Assembly (NCBI GenBank): GCA_963753585.1
Contig: CAVWCU010000001.1
Coordinates: forward strand, 124,001-188,000
Length of the DNA stretch: 64,000 nucleotides
From: VRUE01 sp963753585
GTDB lineage: Bacteria > Actinomycetota > Thermoleophilia > Solirubrobacterales > 70-9
Reading direction: 5' to 3'
Under the pieces are notes generated by a model, which had not been told where the DNA came from, ran no database searches, and saw nothing but the letters and a program-made list of their open reading frames with translations. Shown one piece after another: positions 49,984 through 58,196 of the stretch (positions within the stretch are counted from its first letter, which is position 1; every line of letters begins with the position of its first letter). Position numbers and translations under genes: made by a program.

Positions 49984-50735
49984 GCCGGGCCCGGTCGCGC
50001 GATCTCGCGCAGGTAGTCGCGCCAGGCCGCCTCTATGTCTCCGATCCGCGCTTCGAAGGCGGCCTCCAGCGTTGCCGCGGCCCCGCCCGGCAGAAGCCGC
50101 AGGGCAAGTCGCTCGCAGGCGTCCGGGCCGCGCTCGGTCTCGAGCAGGTCGAAGATCGTGCCGCCGAGGATCACCGCATCGCGGCGCGAAGGGGGGAAGG
50201 AGGGCCGGGCGCTCTCGCGCAGGCGGCGGATCACCGCCGCCCGGTAGAGCCCGACCTGGCGGGCGAAGTACTGGGCCCCGCCTTCCACCAGCCAGGCCCA
50301 GCTGAGGTAGCGGGCGAAGCGGCGAGGCGTCCAGGAGGGCGGCAGCTCGGGGTTGTTGGCTGCGATCACCAGCTGCGCGTAGAGCCGCTCGGCGGTGCCG
50401 CGCAGGGCTTCACGCGAGTCGTCTCCGGCGGCCCGGCGCTCCATGTGCGGGTCGTTGAGGACGTGGAGCTCGGTCGCCATCGCCCAGCCGGCCAGGTAGC
50501 GGCGCCCCGCCGGCGCCGCCGACCAGCGCGCGGCCGGCAAGAACGGGTGGGCGAGGGAGAGCAGAGTCGGGTGGGTGTGAACGACGACCGTGACGTCGCC
50601 CGGGACCCGCTCGAAGCGGTCCTCGAGCCGCAGCCGCAGTTCCTCCATCCGGTCGAGCGTCCGCTCCGCGAAGGCGGCGTCGCCGCTGTCGTGGCGCGCG
50701 GTGAAGCTCAGGGATTGCGTCTCGACCCAGGGCAA
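49980..50735 (-). CDS. Hypothetical protein, gluzincin-like without HExxH
   Basis: A 251-residue cytosolic protein. The layout FERVPGDVTVVVHTHP, then a helix (AERLYAQLVIAANNPELP), then LSWAWLVEGGAQYFARQVGL resembles peptidase MA-type gluzincins, in which the middle helix carries HExxH and a later WLxEGxAEY segment follows. Here the HExxH is absent, so if the relation is real the protein is catalytically dead. The start is TTG 50735, which has no visible ribosome-binding site, so a leaderless message is possible. The 62-bp repeat lies 28 bp upstream. Recognition is tentative. Confidence 0.55.
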   Translation of the reverse strand: MPWVETQSLSFTARHDSGDAAFAERTLDRMEELRLRLEDRFERVPGDVTVVVHTHPTLLSLAHPFLPAARWSAAPAGRRYLAGWAMATELHVLNDPHMERRAAGDDSREALRGTAERLYAQLVIAANNPELPPSWTPRRFARYLSWAWLVEGGAQYFARQVGLYRAAVIRRLRESARPSFPPSRRDAVILGGTIFDLLETERGPDACERLALRLLPGGAAATLEAAFEARIGDIEAAWRDYLREIARPGPA

Positions 50736-50762
50736 CGAGCCGAGCCTACTAAGGCTGTCTGG

Positions 50763-50824
50763 CCAAGCAGATCAAGGACGCAGGGAGCGAAGCGTGCTCT
50801 GCACGTGAGCGACCGAGGACGCCG
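50763..50824 (-). repeat. 62-bp dispersed repeat, copy C
   Basis: Inverted copy of the repeats at 17541 and 48280, again 62 bp without indels. Relative to the minus-strand DUF1802 gene it starts 21 bp after the stop, so it sits at a gene 3' end as the other copies do. Confidence 0.8.
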
Positions 50825-50845
50825 ATATGCGCCGGCCAGGCGGCC

Positions 50846-51475
50846 TTAGACGAGGGCGGGCTCGGCGGCGCCGCACACACCGAGGATCTCGGCGCGGGCG
50901 CGGTCGAACTCTTCGTCGGCCATCACCGGGGTGCCCTCGAAGGGCAGGTCGCGGTCGACCTCGACCCAGGAACGGCAGCCGTGGTACTCCTCGCGCACCT
51001 TGACGGTGACCGGCCGGGGGATGCGGTGGACCCGCAGCAGCAGTACGTGCAGGGGGTGGCGCCGCTTCCAGTTGAGCCGCTTCTCGGCGTAGTCCGGCGT
51101 CCAGACGTAGAAGGGGGAGAGCCCATCGACGACGCGGGGGTCGGCGACCGTGATGTGGTCGGTGACCTCGGCCCAGGCGCGCAGGCGCACCCGCTCGGGC
51201 TGGGCGATGCCGCCGTCCTGGATCAGCGCTTTGGCCGGCGGTTCCTCCTCGCCCCAGACACCCTCCTCGAGCGCACGGCCCAGCTCCGGGTGATGCGACT
51301 CCCGCACCAGGTTGTTCTGCTGGTGGTCGAAGGTGGGGTAGAGGAAGAAGCGCTCGTGATCGAGCTCGAAGTGCTTGTTCTCCTCGCGGATGCCCCCCTT
51401 GCGGAGGGTCAGCAGCTGCTCGCCCTCGGCGAGTGCACGGACCGTCACGGCCCATTCCTTGAAAGCGATCGGCAT
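50846..51475 (-). CDS. DUF1802 family protein
   Basis: A 209-residue cytosolic protein matching DUF1802: MPIAFKEWAVTVRALAEGEQLLTLRKGGIRE at the start, FFLYPTFDHQQ, and WVEVDRDLPFEGTPVMADEEFD near the end. The family has no known function; the conserved FxLYPTxxHQ looks like a nucleotide or ligand site. ATG 51475 is clearly right, as the longer reading is not protein-like. The gene stands alone between hyuB and the repeat. Confidence 0.85.
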   Translation of the reverse strand: MPIAFKEWAVTVRALAEGEQLLTLRKGGIREENKHFELDHERFFLYPTFDHQQNNLVRESHHPELGRALEEGVWGEEEPPAKALIQDGGIAQPERVRLRAWAEVTDHITVADPRVVDGLSPFYVWTPDYAEKRLNWKRRHPLHVLLLRVHRIPRPVTVKVREEYHGCRSWVEVDRDLPFEGTPVMADEEFDRARAEILGVCGAAEPALV

Positions 51476-51616
51476 TTGAAGTCTTACCCTTATGAGGTCG
51501 GTGAATCTGTGACCGGGAGGAGGACGCCTCGAACCCTGTCCAGGCAGCCGCGCCGCCTGAATTGCGCATTCTAGAGCAGTCGGCTCAGAACGCAAAATAT
51601 GTGACGAAGATCACGT

Positions 51617-53131
51617 CTATTCGTCCGAATGGCCGTGTCCGCCGCCGCCCGGAGTTTCGAACCGGAGTGTGTCTCCTGGCTGCAGTTCGCCCTCGGCCTT
51701 GCCCGGCAGCGCCTCGCCGTTGCGGAGGTTGCGGCCCTCGGCTCCGTCGCCGCCGCCCTCGCGACCGTGCGGTGCGTTGCGACGGCGCTCGGCGATCAGG
51801 CTGAATTGCATCGGGGCCAGGGCCTCGATCTCGCGGACGATCCCGTCGCCGCCGCGATGACGGCCCTCGCCGCCGCTGCCGCGGCGTAGCGAGAGCTCGC
51901 GCACGCGCAAGGGGAATTCGCTCTCCAGCGCCTCGACCGGGGTATTGAGCGTGTTCGACATCGCGACGTGGATGGCGCTGGGACCGTCTGCGTCCGGGCA
52001 GGCGCCCTGGCCGCCGCCGAGCGTCTCGTAGTAGGTGAAGCCCTCACCGGAGAGGGTCAGGTTGTTCATCGTCCCCTGCCCTTGGGCGGGCACCGGGCGG
52101 GCGCCGCCGAGCGCCGCGATGACGAGGTCGGCGACGCGGCTGGAGGTCTCGACGTTGCCGGCGGCGACGGCGGCGGGCGGCCGGGCGTTCAGCAGGCAGC
52201 CCGGCGGCGCGACGACCTCGATCGGCCGGTAGGCACCCGCCGACGGCGGCGCGTCGGGGTCGGTGAGGACGCGGACCGCGAAGAAGGCCGCCGACTTGGT
52301 GACCGTGAGGGGGCAGTTGAGGTTGCCCTCGACCTGGGGGTCGGTGCCCGTGAAGTCGAGGACGAGGCTCTCGCCGCGTATCGTCGCCGTGACCCGCAGG
52401 ACGACGTCGCGGGGCGACCCGCTTGCGTCGTCCTCGAGCAAGTCCTCGGCACTCCAGCTGCCGTCCGGCAGCGCCCCCAGCGCCGCCCGGGTGCGCCGCT
52501 CGGCGTAGGCGAGGATCTCCTCCATCCCCGCCCGCAGCTGCGCCTCGCCATGGAGCTCGGCCAGCTCGGCCAGGCGCAGCGCGCCGATCCGGTTGGCGGC
52601 GGCCTGCGCGCGGAGGTCGGCGAGTCGCTGGCGGGGGAAACGCATGCGCGAGGCGAGCTCGCGCAGCGTCTCGGCGTCGGCGACGGTCGGGGGGATCACG
52701 ACCCCCTCCTCATCCAGGCTGGTGGAGCGTGCCGGCATGCTTCCAGGCGTGACGCCGCCGACGTCGGCGTGGTGGGCGCGGCAGGCGACGAAGCCGAGCA
52801 GGCCGCCGCCTGAGAAGACGGGGGAGATCAGGGTGACGTCGGGCAGGTGCGTGCCGCCGCGATAGGGGTCGTTGAGGATCCAGTCTCGGCCGGGGCGCTG
52901 CTCCAGGCCGAGGACCGCGGCGACCGCGTCTGGCATCGAGCCGAGGTGGACGGGTATGTGCTCCGCCTGCATCGCCAGCTCGCCGCTCGCGTCGAAGATC
53001 GCGGTCGAGCAGTCGTGGCGCTCCTTGATGTTGGCCGAGTAGGCGGAGCGGATCAGCGCCGCCCCCATCTCCTCGCAGGCGGCGCGCAGGGCGCCGACCA
53101 TGACCTGGAGCGTTACGGGGTCGAGCATCAT
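51617..53131 (-). CDS. hyuB: Hydantoinase B/oxoprolinase family protein
   Basis: Beta subunit of an ATP-dependent hydantoinase/oxoprolinase or related carboxylase-type enzyme. The 504 residues begin with MMLDPVTLQVMVGALRAACEEM and contain the family stretch SANIKERHDCSTAIFD, EHIPVHLGSMPDAV, NDPYRGGTHLPDVTLISPVF and the C-terminal RRGSGGEGRHRGGDGIVREIE. It pairs with HyuA next door; 5-oxoproline or hydantoin substrates are equally possible. A hairpin fills the 49-bp gap to hyuA. Confidence 0.9.
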   Translation of the reverse strand: MMLDPVTLQVMVGALRAACEEMGAALIRSAYSANIKERHDCSTAIFDASGELAMQAEHIPVHLGSMPDAVAAVLGLEQRPGRDWILNDPYRGGTHLPDVTLISPVFSGGGLLGFVACRAHHADVGGVTPGSMPARSTSLDEEGVVIPPTVADAETLRELASRMRFPRQRLADLRAQAAANRIGALRLAELAELHGEAQLRAGMEEILAYAERRTRAALGALPDGSWSAEDLLEDDASGSPRDVVLRVTATIRGESLVLDFTGTDPQVEGNLNCPLTVTKSAAFFAVRVLTDPDAPPSAGAYRPIEVVAPPGCLLNARPPAAVAAGNVETSSRVADLVIAALGGARPVPAQGQGTMNNLTLSGEGFTYYETLGGGQGACPDADGPSAIHVAMSNTLNTPVEALESEFPLRVRELSLRRGSGGEGRHRGGDGIVREIEALAPMQFSLIAERRRNAPHGREGGGDGAEGRNLRNGEALPGKAEGELQPGDTLRFETPGGGGHGHSDE

Positions 53132-53136
53132 GCCGA

Positions 53137-53177
53137 CCTGGCGCGAAGCTCGGACATATTCCGACTAACGCGCCAGG
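53137..53177. other. Hairpin between hyuA and hyuB
   Basis: CCTGGCGCG (53137-53145) pairs with CGCGCCAGG (53169-53177), and TCGGA/TCCGA (53150-53154 with 53160-53164) forms an inner stem. It begins 3 bp beyond the hyuA stop and ends just before the hyuB ribosome-binding region, so it may set the ratio of the two subunits. Confidence 0.5.
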
Positions 53178-53180
53178 GCC

Positions 53181-55160
53181 TCATCGTTCGACCTCCGCGC
53201 AGATCGTCCCGGCGGCGTCGACCTCGGCGCGCCAGCCGGGGGGTAGGACGAACGTCGCCTCGGGCATCTCGAAGACCGCGGGGCCGCCGGCGCGGAGGCC
53301 CGCCGCCGGCTCGCCGTGCAGCACCGCGGTCTCCACCCACTCGCTGCCGAAGCGCACCTCGCGAGTGCCCTCTTCGAGTGCGCCTGTCTCGGCTGCAACC
53401 AGCTGCGGTCGCGGCCCGGGCGAGACCATCGCCAGGCGGACGTGCACGAGCACCACCTCGCCGTCGGGATCGCGGTGGCCGTAGCGCTCCTCGTGGGCGG
53501 TGGCGAAGCGCTCGGCGAGGTCTCCCGGATCGGGACGAGTGGTTCCCGGTATCGGCAGCTCGAAAGCCTGGCCCGCGTAGCGCATCTCGTAGACGACCTC
53601 GGGCTTGGCGCCGTCCGTGTTCCCGCCGAGGCTTGCGACCAGCTCCTCGACCTCGGCCGCGATTCGCTCGGCGTTCATCTCCGCTCCGCTCAGCATCACC
53701 GTGCGGGTCGTGTCGCGGCGACGGTCCGAAGCGCAGAGGCCGAGCGCCGAGAGCACGCCGCCGGCGCGCGGGCAGAGGATCCGCTCGATCCCCAGCTCTG
53801 CGGCGATGGCGGCCGCGTGCATCGGACCGGCGCCGCCGAAGGGGAGCAGGGCGAAGCGGCGCGGGTCGATGCCGCGCTCCACGGTGACCACCCGCAGCGC
53901 CCGCACCATCTCCTGGTTGGCGATGCGAACGATTCCCTCGGCCGTCTCCAGCTCATTCATGCCGAGCGCGTCCGCCAGTGCGCCTACGGCCGTTCGCGCT
54001 GCTGACACGTCGAGCGCGACGCCGCCCGCCAGCTCGGAGCCGGGTGCGAGGCGGCCGAGCAGCAGGTTCGCGTCCGTTACGGTCGGCTCGGTGCCGCCGC
54101 GGCCGTAGCACGCGGGCCCGGGGTCGGCACCCGCGGAGCGCGGCCCGACCCGCAGCGCGCCACCCGCGTCGCGCCACCCGATCGAGCCGCCGCCGGCGCC
54201 GACGGTGTGCACGTCGACCATCGGCAGCTGGATGACCCGGCCGCCGATCTCGCGCGAGTCGGTACGGCGCACCTCGCCCTCCTCGACCACGCATACGTCG
54301 CACGAGGTGCCGCCCATGTCGAGGCCGAGGGCGTTGCCGTCGGCGGAGACACGGGCGAGCAGGCCGGCACCGACGGCGCCGCCGGCCGGCCCGGAGAGGA
54401 CGCTCCAGGCGCCCGCCCGCGCCGCCTCCTCCGCACTCGCGAGGCCGCCCGAGGAGCGCATCACCTGCGGTTGCGGCAGGCCCGTCGCCGCGGCCGCCTC
54501 GCCGAGGCGGCCCAGGTAGCGGCCGAGCAGGGGGGAGAGGTAGGCGTCGATGACGGTCGTCGAGGTGCGCTCGTACTCGCGGAAGCGGGGCAGCACCTCG
54601 TGCGAGGTCGAGACGTGGAGGCCCGGGATCTCGCGGCGCAGGTGCTCGGCGATGCGCCGCTCGTGGGCCGGGTCGAGGTAGGAGAAGAGGAGGCAGACCG
54701 CGACCGACTCGACCTCGCGGTCGCGCAGCAGCTCCGTCAGCCGCTCCGGCTCCTCCTCGGCGAGCGGCTCGGCGAGGCCCTCGGGCCCGACTCGCTCCTT
54801 GGCCTCGAAGCGCAGGCCGGCCTCGACCAGCGGCGCCGGCTTGGGGGCACAGAGGCGGTAGAGCTGCGGGCGGGCCTGGCGGCCGATCTCGAGCACGTCG
54901 GCGAAGCCGCGGGTCGCGACCAGCGCCGTGCGGGCACCGCGTTCCTCCAGCAGCGCGTTGGTGCCGACGGTCATCCCGTGCGCGAAGGACTCGACTGCCG
55001 AGCCCGCCGCTCCGGCCGGTCGCAGCACCTCCTCCACGGCTGCGATCACGGCTTGCGACTGGTCCTCTGGCGTCGTCGGCAGCTTCGCCGTGTGCAGCCG
55101 CTCGCCGTCGAAGAGGACGGCGTCCGTAAACGTCCCGCCTACGTCGACGCCGAGCAGCAT
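53181..55160 (-). CDS. hyuA: Hydantoinase A/oxoprolinase family protein
   Basis: ATP-binding alpha subunit, 659 residues. The N-terminus LLGVDVGGTFTDAVLFDG is the actin-like phosphate-1 motif, with HGMTVGTNALLEERGA, and the C-terminal half carries LGLDMGGTSCDV, GGGSIGW and PFGGAGPMHAAAIA. It works with HyuB to open cyclic amides at the cost of ATP. The ATG at 55160 is 14 bp after the nadB stop, so nadB, hyuA and hyuB probably share a message. Confidence 0.92.
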   Translation of the reverse strand: MLLGVDVGGTFTDAVLFDGERLHTAKLPTTPEDQSQAVIAAVEEVLRPAGAAGSAVESFAHGMTVGTNALLEERGARTALVATRGFADVLEIGRQARPQLYRLCAPKPAPLVEAGLRFEAKERVGPEGLAEPLAEEEPERLTELLRDREVESVAVCLLFSYLDPAHERRIAEHLRREIPGLHVSTSHEVLPRFREYERTSTTVIDAYLSPLLGRYLGRLGEAAAATGLPQPQVMRSSGGLASAEEAARAGAWSVLSGPAGGAVGAGLLARVSADGNALGLDMGGTSCDVCVVEEGEVRRTDSREIGGRVIQLPMVDVHTVGAGGGSIGWRDAGGALRVGPRSAGADPGPACYGRGGTEPTVTDANLLLGRLAPGSELAGGVALDVSAARTAVGALADALGMNELETAEGIVRIANQEMVRALRVVTVERGIDPRRFALLPFGGAGPMHAAAIAAELGIERILCPRAGGVLSALGLCASDRRRDTTRTVMLSGAEMNAERIAAEVEELVASLGGNTDGAKPEVVYEMRYAGQAFELPIPGTTRPDPGDLAERFATAHEERYGHRDPDGEVVLVHVRLAMVSPGPRPQLVAAETGALEEGTREVRFGSEWVETAVLHGEPAAGLRAGGPAVFEMPEATFVLPPGWRAEVDAAGTICAEVER

Positions 55161-55174
55161 GCGTCCACGCTACG

Positions 55175-56617
55175 TCAGTCCCAGCGCTCGCGGCGGATCT
55201 CGCCGCCGCCGCGAACGATGTGGACGCCGTCGAGGCCGGGGTCCAGGTGCGGTAAGTCGGCACGCAGGTGGCCGCCGCGGGACTCGCGCCGCTCCAGCGC
55301 GCAGGCGGCGATCGCCGCCGCCAGCGGGTAGGGGTCGCCGAGCAGCTCCTCCAGCTGCTCGGGGCGGCGCAGCGGGCCGGCCAGGCTCCAGACCGCCTCG
55401 CGGGTCGCCTCGGTCGGCGGCTGGAAGCGCCACTCGCCGGGCTCCGTCGGGCTGGGCGCCGGCTTCTCCTCCAGTGCCGCGAGCGCCGCGCGACCGCCGA
55501 AGACGAAGCACTCGCTGAGCGAGTTGGAGGCCAGGCGGTTGGCGCCGTGCAGGCCGGTGCAGGAGCACTCGCCGACCGCGTAGAGCCCCGGCAGCGAGGA
55601 GCGCCCGTCGAGGTCGACCGCGACCCCGCCCATCGTGTAGTGGGCGGCGGGGGCGACCGGGACCGGCTCGGCGCTCGGCCGCAGGCCGGCCTCGACCAGC
55701 GAGTCGAAGACGTTGGGAAAGCGGGCGGGGGTGAGCCCGCGCAGGTCGAGCGAGACCGCTTCGGTGCCGTCGGCCGCGAGCCGGTCGAGGATCGCGGCGG
55801 TGACCGCGTCGCGTGGGGCGAGCTCGTCGGTGAAGCGGCGCCCGGAGGCGTCGAGCAGAGTCGCGCCCTCGCCGCGCACGGCCTCGGTTATCAGCATGCC
55901 GTCGAAGCGCGTGCCGGGGAGGAAGAGCGCGGTCGGGTGGAACTGGCAGAACTCGAGGTCGGCGAGGTCGGCTCCGGCGGCCGCGGCCATCGTCGGCCCG
56001 GCGCCGATCGCGCCCCAGGGGTTGGAGGTGCGCCGCCAGAGCGCCGCCGCGCCGCCGGTGGCCAGCACGGTTGCCGCGGCGGCGATTCGCCCGTCGTCGG
56101 TCAGGACCCCGTGGCAGCGCTCGCCGTCGCTCCAAAGCGCGGTCATCGAGGCGCGCTCGAGCACCTCGATCAAGGGCTCGGCGGCGACCATCGCCGCCAG
56201 CTTCGAGGTGATCTCGTGGCCGGTCGCGCTGCCGCCGGAGTGGACGATGCGGCGCCTGGTGTGGCCGCCCTCCAGGCCCAGGGACAGCTCGTCGTCCTCG
56301 TCGAGGTCGAAGACGACCCCGCGGTCGCGCAGCTCGTGCACCGCGCCGGGCGCCTCGTCGGCCAGCACCTGCACAGCTGAGGGCCGGCAGAGGCCGCGCC
56401 CGGCGGCGATCGTGTCGGCGGCGTGCTGCGCCGGGGAGTCGCCGGGCTCCAGCGCCGCCGCCAGCCCGCCCTGCGCCCAGAAGCTCGCGCTCTGCGAGAG
56501 CGGGGTGCGGGAGACGACGCAGACCGCCGCGCCCCGCTCGGCCGCGACCAGCGCCGTCCACAGGCCCGCCGCGCCGCCGCCGACGACGGCGACGTCGTAC
56601 TCGGCCTTTGGCGCTAT
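55175..56617 (-). CDS. nadB: L-aspartate oxidase with a non-canonical start
   Basis: First step of de novo NAD synthesis: oxidises aspartate to iminoaspartate with FAD. The 480 residues show the FAD motif YDVAVVGGGAAGLWTAL at the extreme N-terminus, QSASFWAQGGLAAAL, HSGGSATGHEIT, EFCQFHPTALFLPGTRF and GLYAVGECSCTGLHGANRLASNSLSEC. The open frame from the FAD motif has no ATG, GTG or TTG; the first is GTG 56374, which would delete the FAD-binding segment. The best start is ATA at 56617, overlapping the upstream gene's TAG as ATAG with AGAGGCAGGA before it. A base-call error is the alternative. No nadA or nadC is nearby. Confidence 0.85.
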   Translation of the reverse strand: MAPKAEYDVAVVGGGAAGLWTALVAAERGAAVCVVSRTPLSQSASFWAQGGLAAALEPGDSPAQHAADTIAAGRGLCRPSAVQVLADEAPGAVHELRDRGVVFDLDEDDELSLGLEGGHTRRRIVHSGGSATGHEITSKLAAMVAAEPLIEVLERASMTALWSDGERCHGVLTDDGRIAAAATVLATGGAAALWRRTSNPWGAIGAGPTMAAAAGADLADLEFCQFHPTALFLPGTRFDGMLITEAVRGEGATLLDASGRRFTDELAPRDAVTAAILDRLAADGTEAVSLDLRGLTPARFPNVFDSLVEAGLRPSAEPVPVAPAAHYTMGGVAVDLDGRSSLPGLYAVGECSCTGLHGANRLASNSLSECFVFGGRAALAALEEKPAPSPTEPGEWRFQPPTEATREAVWSLAGPLRRPEQLEELLGDPYPLAAAIAACALERRESRGGHLRADLPHLDPGLDGVHIVRGGGEIRRERWD

Positions 56618-57054
56618 CGCCGTCCTGCCTCTCGCCGGATCGCCTCGACCTGGCTGCGGAGCCAGGCGGCGGCGGATTCGCGAGCCCGAGCCCGCTCGTC
56701 GCCGATCGCGCCCTCGGCCTCGGCGGCGCGCTTCTCCGCCTCGGCGATCCGCTTCTCGGCGGCCTCGGCCTGCGCCTCGATCTCGGAGAGGCGGCCCTCC
56801 GCCTCGGCGATCACCCGGTCCTTCGCCTCGCGCTCGCGCCGCAGCTCCTCGGCGTGCGCGGCGCGCAGCTCCTCCAGAGTTTGGGAGGCGCGGGCGCGCT
56901 CCTTCTCGATATCTGTCTCCAGCGCCTCGATCTCGGCCGCGACCTGCTTCTCAGCGGTGCTCGCCGCCGCCGCGGCCTCCTCCAGCCGCTTCTTGGCCAT
57001 CTCGACCTGCGCGCTGAGATCTCCGCCGCTGGGCTGCGTCGTTGACTCTGCCAT
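56614..57054 (-). CDS. Coiled-coil protein of unknown function
   Basis: A 146-residue, almost purely alpha-helical protein from about residue 20 to the end, with strong heptad character (AKKRLEEAAAAASTAEKQVA, EELRREREAKDRVIAEAEGR, EKRIAEAEKRAAEAEG). It has no cysteines, membrane helix or catalytic motif. The ATG at 57054 is preferred over the in-frame ATG at 57063. Its stop TAG overlaps the proposed ATA start of nadB, so it leads the nadB-hyuA-hyuB run. Structural role only by inference. Confidence 0.65.
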   Translation of the reverse strand: MAESTTQPSGGDLSAQVEMAKKRLEEAAAAASTAEKQVAAEIEALETDIEKERARASQTLEELRAAHAEELRREREAKDRVIAEAEGRLSEIEAQAEAAEKRIAEAEKRAAEAEGAIGDERARARESAAAWLRSQVEAIRREAGRR

Positions 57055-57064
57055 TGCATGCAAT
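57053..57064. promoter_or_regulatory. 12-bp perfect palindrome in a divergent promoter
   Basis: ATTGCATGCAAT is a perfect palindrome at the start of the coiled-coil gene, 45 bp before the divergent 67-residue gene. It may be the operator of the small protein-nucleotidyltransferase unit, by inference from position. Confidence 0.35.
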
Positions 57065-57108
57065 CTATTACGCGCAGATGGCCCATCGTCGGCGTATCAT
57101 TCACTCAG

Positions 57109-57312
57109 ATGTCTTCCTCCCTGCACAGAACCCTGTTGGAGCCTGGCCACGAGGCCGAGTGGAAGCGGTTGAACGCCGAGAAGAGACAGGCGTTGACCCC
57201 GCCCCCTGAGACTCCGATCGGTGAGCTGTTGCGTCGTGGCCAGCACCTCTCAGCGCAGGCAGGTGGCCTGCTGCGAGCCGTGGAGCGGGCCGATGGGCAA
57301 TCTCGATCCTGA
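57109..57312 (+). CDS. Small protein paired with a nucleotidyltransferase
   Basis: A 67-residue basic, helical protein (LLEPGHEAEWKRLNAEKRQAL, PIGELLRRGQHLSAQAGGLL) that overlaps the nucleotidyltransferase gene by 20 bp. Such small-gene plus nucleotidyltransferase pairs occur widely in actinobacteria and have a toxin-antitoxin-like layout; the small partner often contains a helix-turn-helix or toxin-binding helix, but no clear motif is seen here. ATG 57109 follows the palindrome and is the first plausible start. The pair stands apart from its neighbours in orientation and function. Confidence 0.6.
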   Translation: MSSSLHRTLLEPGHEAEWKRLNAEKRQALTPPPETPIGELLRRGQHLSAQAGGLLRAVERADGQSRS

Positions 57313-57796
57313 GCTCGACGTCGCGGTCGCGGCGATGGTCGGGGAGGGTGCGCGTTTCGTTTTGGTCGGGGGTTTCGCGGTCATCGCAAACCGCTTCGTG
57401 CGCGCAACCGAGGACATTGACTTTCTAGTGCCAGACGACGACGAAAACGACCGGCGCATTCTGGCGGCGTTGCGTAATCTCGGCGGGACGCGCCATCGCG
57501 ACGAGGTCCTCCTGCAGGATGGCCACCTAATCGGTCAAGCCCACCTGCGGACCAAGACAACGGCGGGAATCATCGACATCATCCGCGGTGGGCTCCCACC
57601 GCTCGACTATGAGACGGTCGAGGAGCGGGCCCGGGACGCCGACTATGGCGGCGCGAGATTCAAGGTTGCCGGCCTGGCGAGCATCGTCGGTTTCAAGCGC
57701 TTGGCCGATCGGCCGCGAGATCGCAATGACCTCGAAGGTCTGGCTGAGGTTCACGGCGAGCTGCCGATCGACGAGATCCCCGGCGTGGATTCCTGA
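57293..57796 (+). CDS. Nucleotidyltransferase-fold protein
   Basis: A 167-residue protein of the minimal nucleotidyltransferase type. The signature is GGFAVIANRFVRATEDIDFLV (split here as GGFAVIANRF and ATEDIDFLV): the GG loop, then the D-x-D pair in EDIDF. A later DIIRGGLPPLDYE may supply the third acid. It fits the AbiEii-like or DUF6036 nucleotidyltransferases that act as toxins or tRNA/protein modifiers. Overlap with the 67-residue gene implies co-translation. Toxin activity is inference from fold and layout. Confidence 0.8.
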   Translation: MGNLDPELDVAVAAMVGEGARFVLVGGFAVIANRFVRATEDIDFLVPDDDENDRRILAALRNLGGTRHRDEVLLQDGHLIGQAHLRTKTTAGIIDIIRGGLPPLDYETVEERARDADYGGARFKVAGLASIVGFKRLADRPRDRNDLEGLAEVHGELPIDEIPGVDS

Positions 57797-57825
57797 CTCG
57801 CGCAGTTCGCCAATATAAAGAGGGT

Positions 57826-58194
57826 ATGCCGAGAATCTCCTCCAAGCGTCAGGTGACCCTTTCCGTTGAGAGCCTCAAGGTTGCCGGGCTGAAGCCAGGC
57901 GACCAAGTGCGGATCGAGTCCGACGGGCCGGGTCGCATCGTCCTGCATTGCGCCGAGTCCGATCTCGGCGACGCGCTTGGGATTTTCGATGGGTTGTACG
58001 AGCCGGACTACCTCGATTGTCTTCGTTCCGAGGGTCGACAGGTGACGCTTCGCCGCGCTGCCCATGGCCTGCTCACCTCAGACCTGCAGACGCCACCCCA
58101 CGGCCCCGAGGAGGTTCGGAGGCCCTGGAGCGAGCCCGCCGCGCCGATCTATGAGCTGTGCGGCGTCGACGTGCAGCTCCTCGCGAGCGTCTAG
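57826..58194 (+). CDS. AbrB/SpoVT-type DNA-binding protein (orphan antitoxin-like)
   Basis: A 122-residue protein with an N-terminal AbrB swapped-hairpin domain (PRISSKRQVTLSVESLKVAGLKPGDQVRIESDG-type sequence, with RQVTLSVE and LKPGDQVRI the key strands). The segment IFDGLYEPDYLDCLRSEGRQ is like the C-terminal arm of VapB/MazE antitoxins, which usually end there; the following 50 residues look like read-through of a lost stop. No VapC or MazF toxin follows: the next gene is on the other strand. It stands 29 bp after the nucleotidyltransferase. Confidence 0.7.
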   Translation: MPRISSKRQVTLSVESLKVAGLKPGDQVRIESDGPGRIVLHCAESDLGDALGIFDGLYEPDYLDCLRSEGRQVTLRRAAHGLLTSDLQTPPHGPEEVRRPWSEPAAPIYELCGVDVQLLASV

Positions 58195-58196
58195 CT

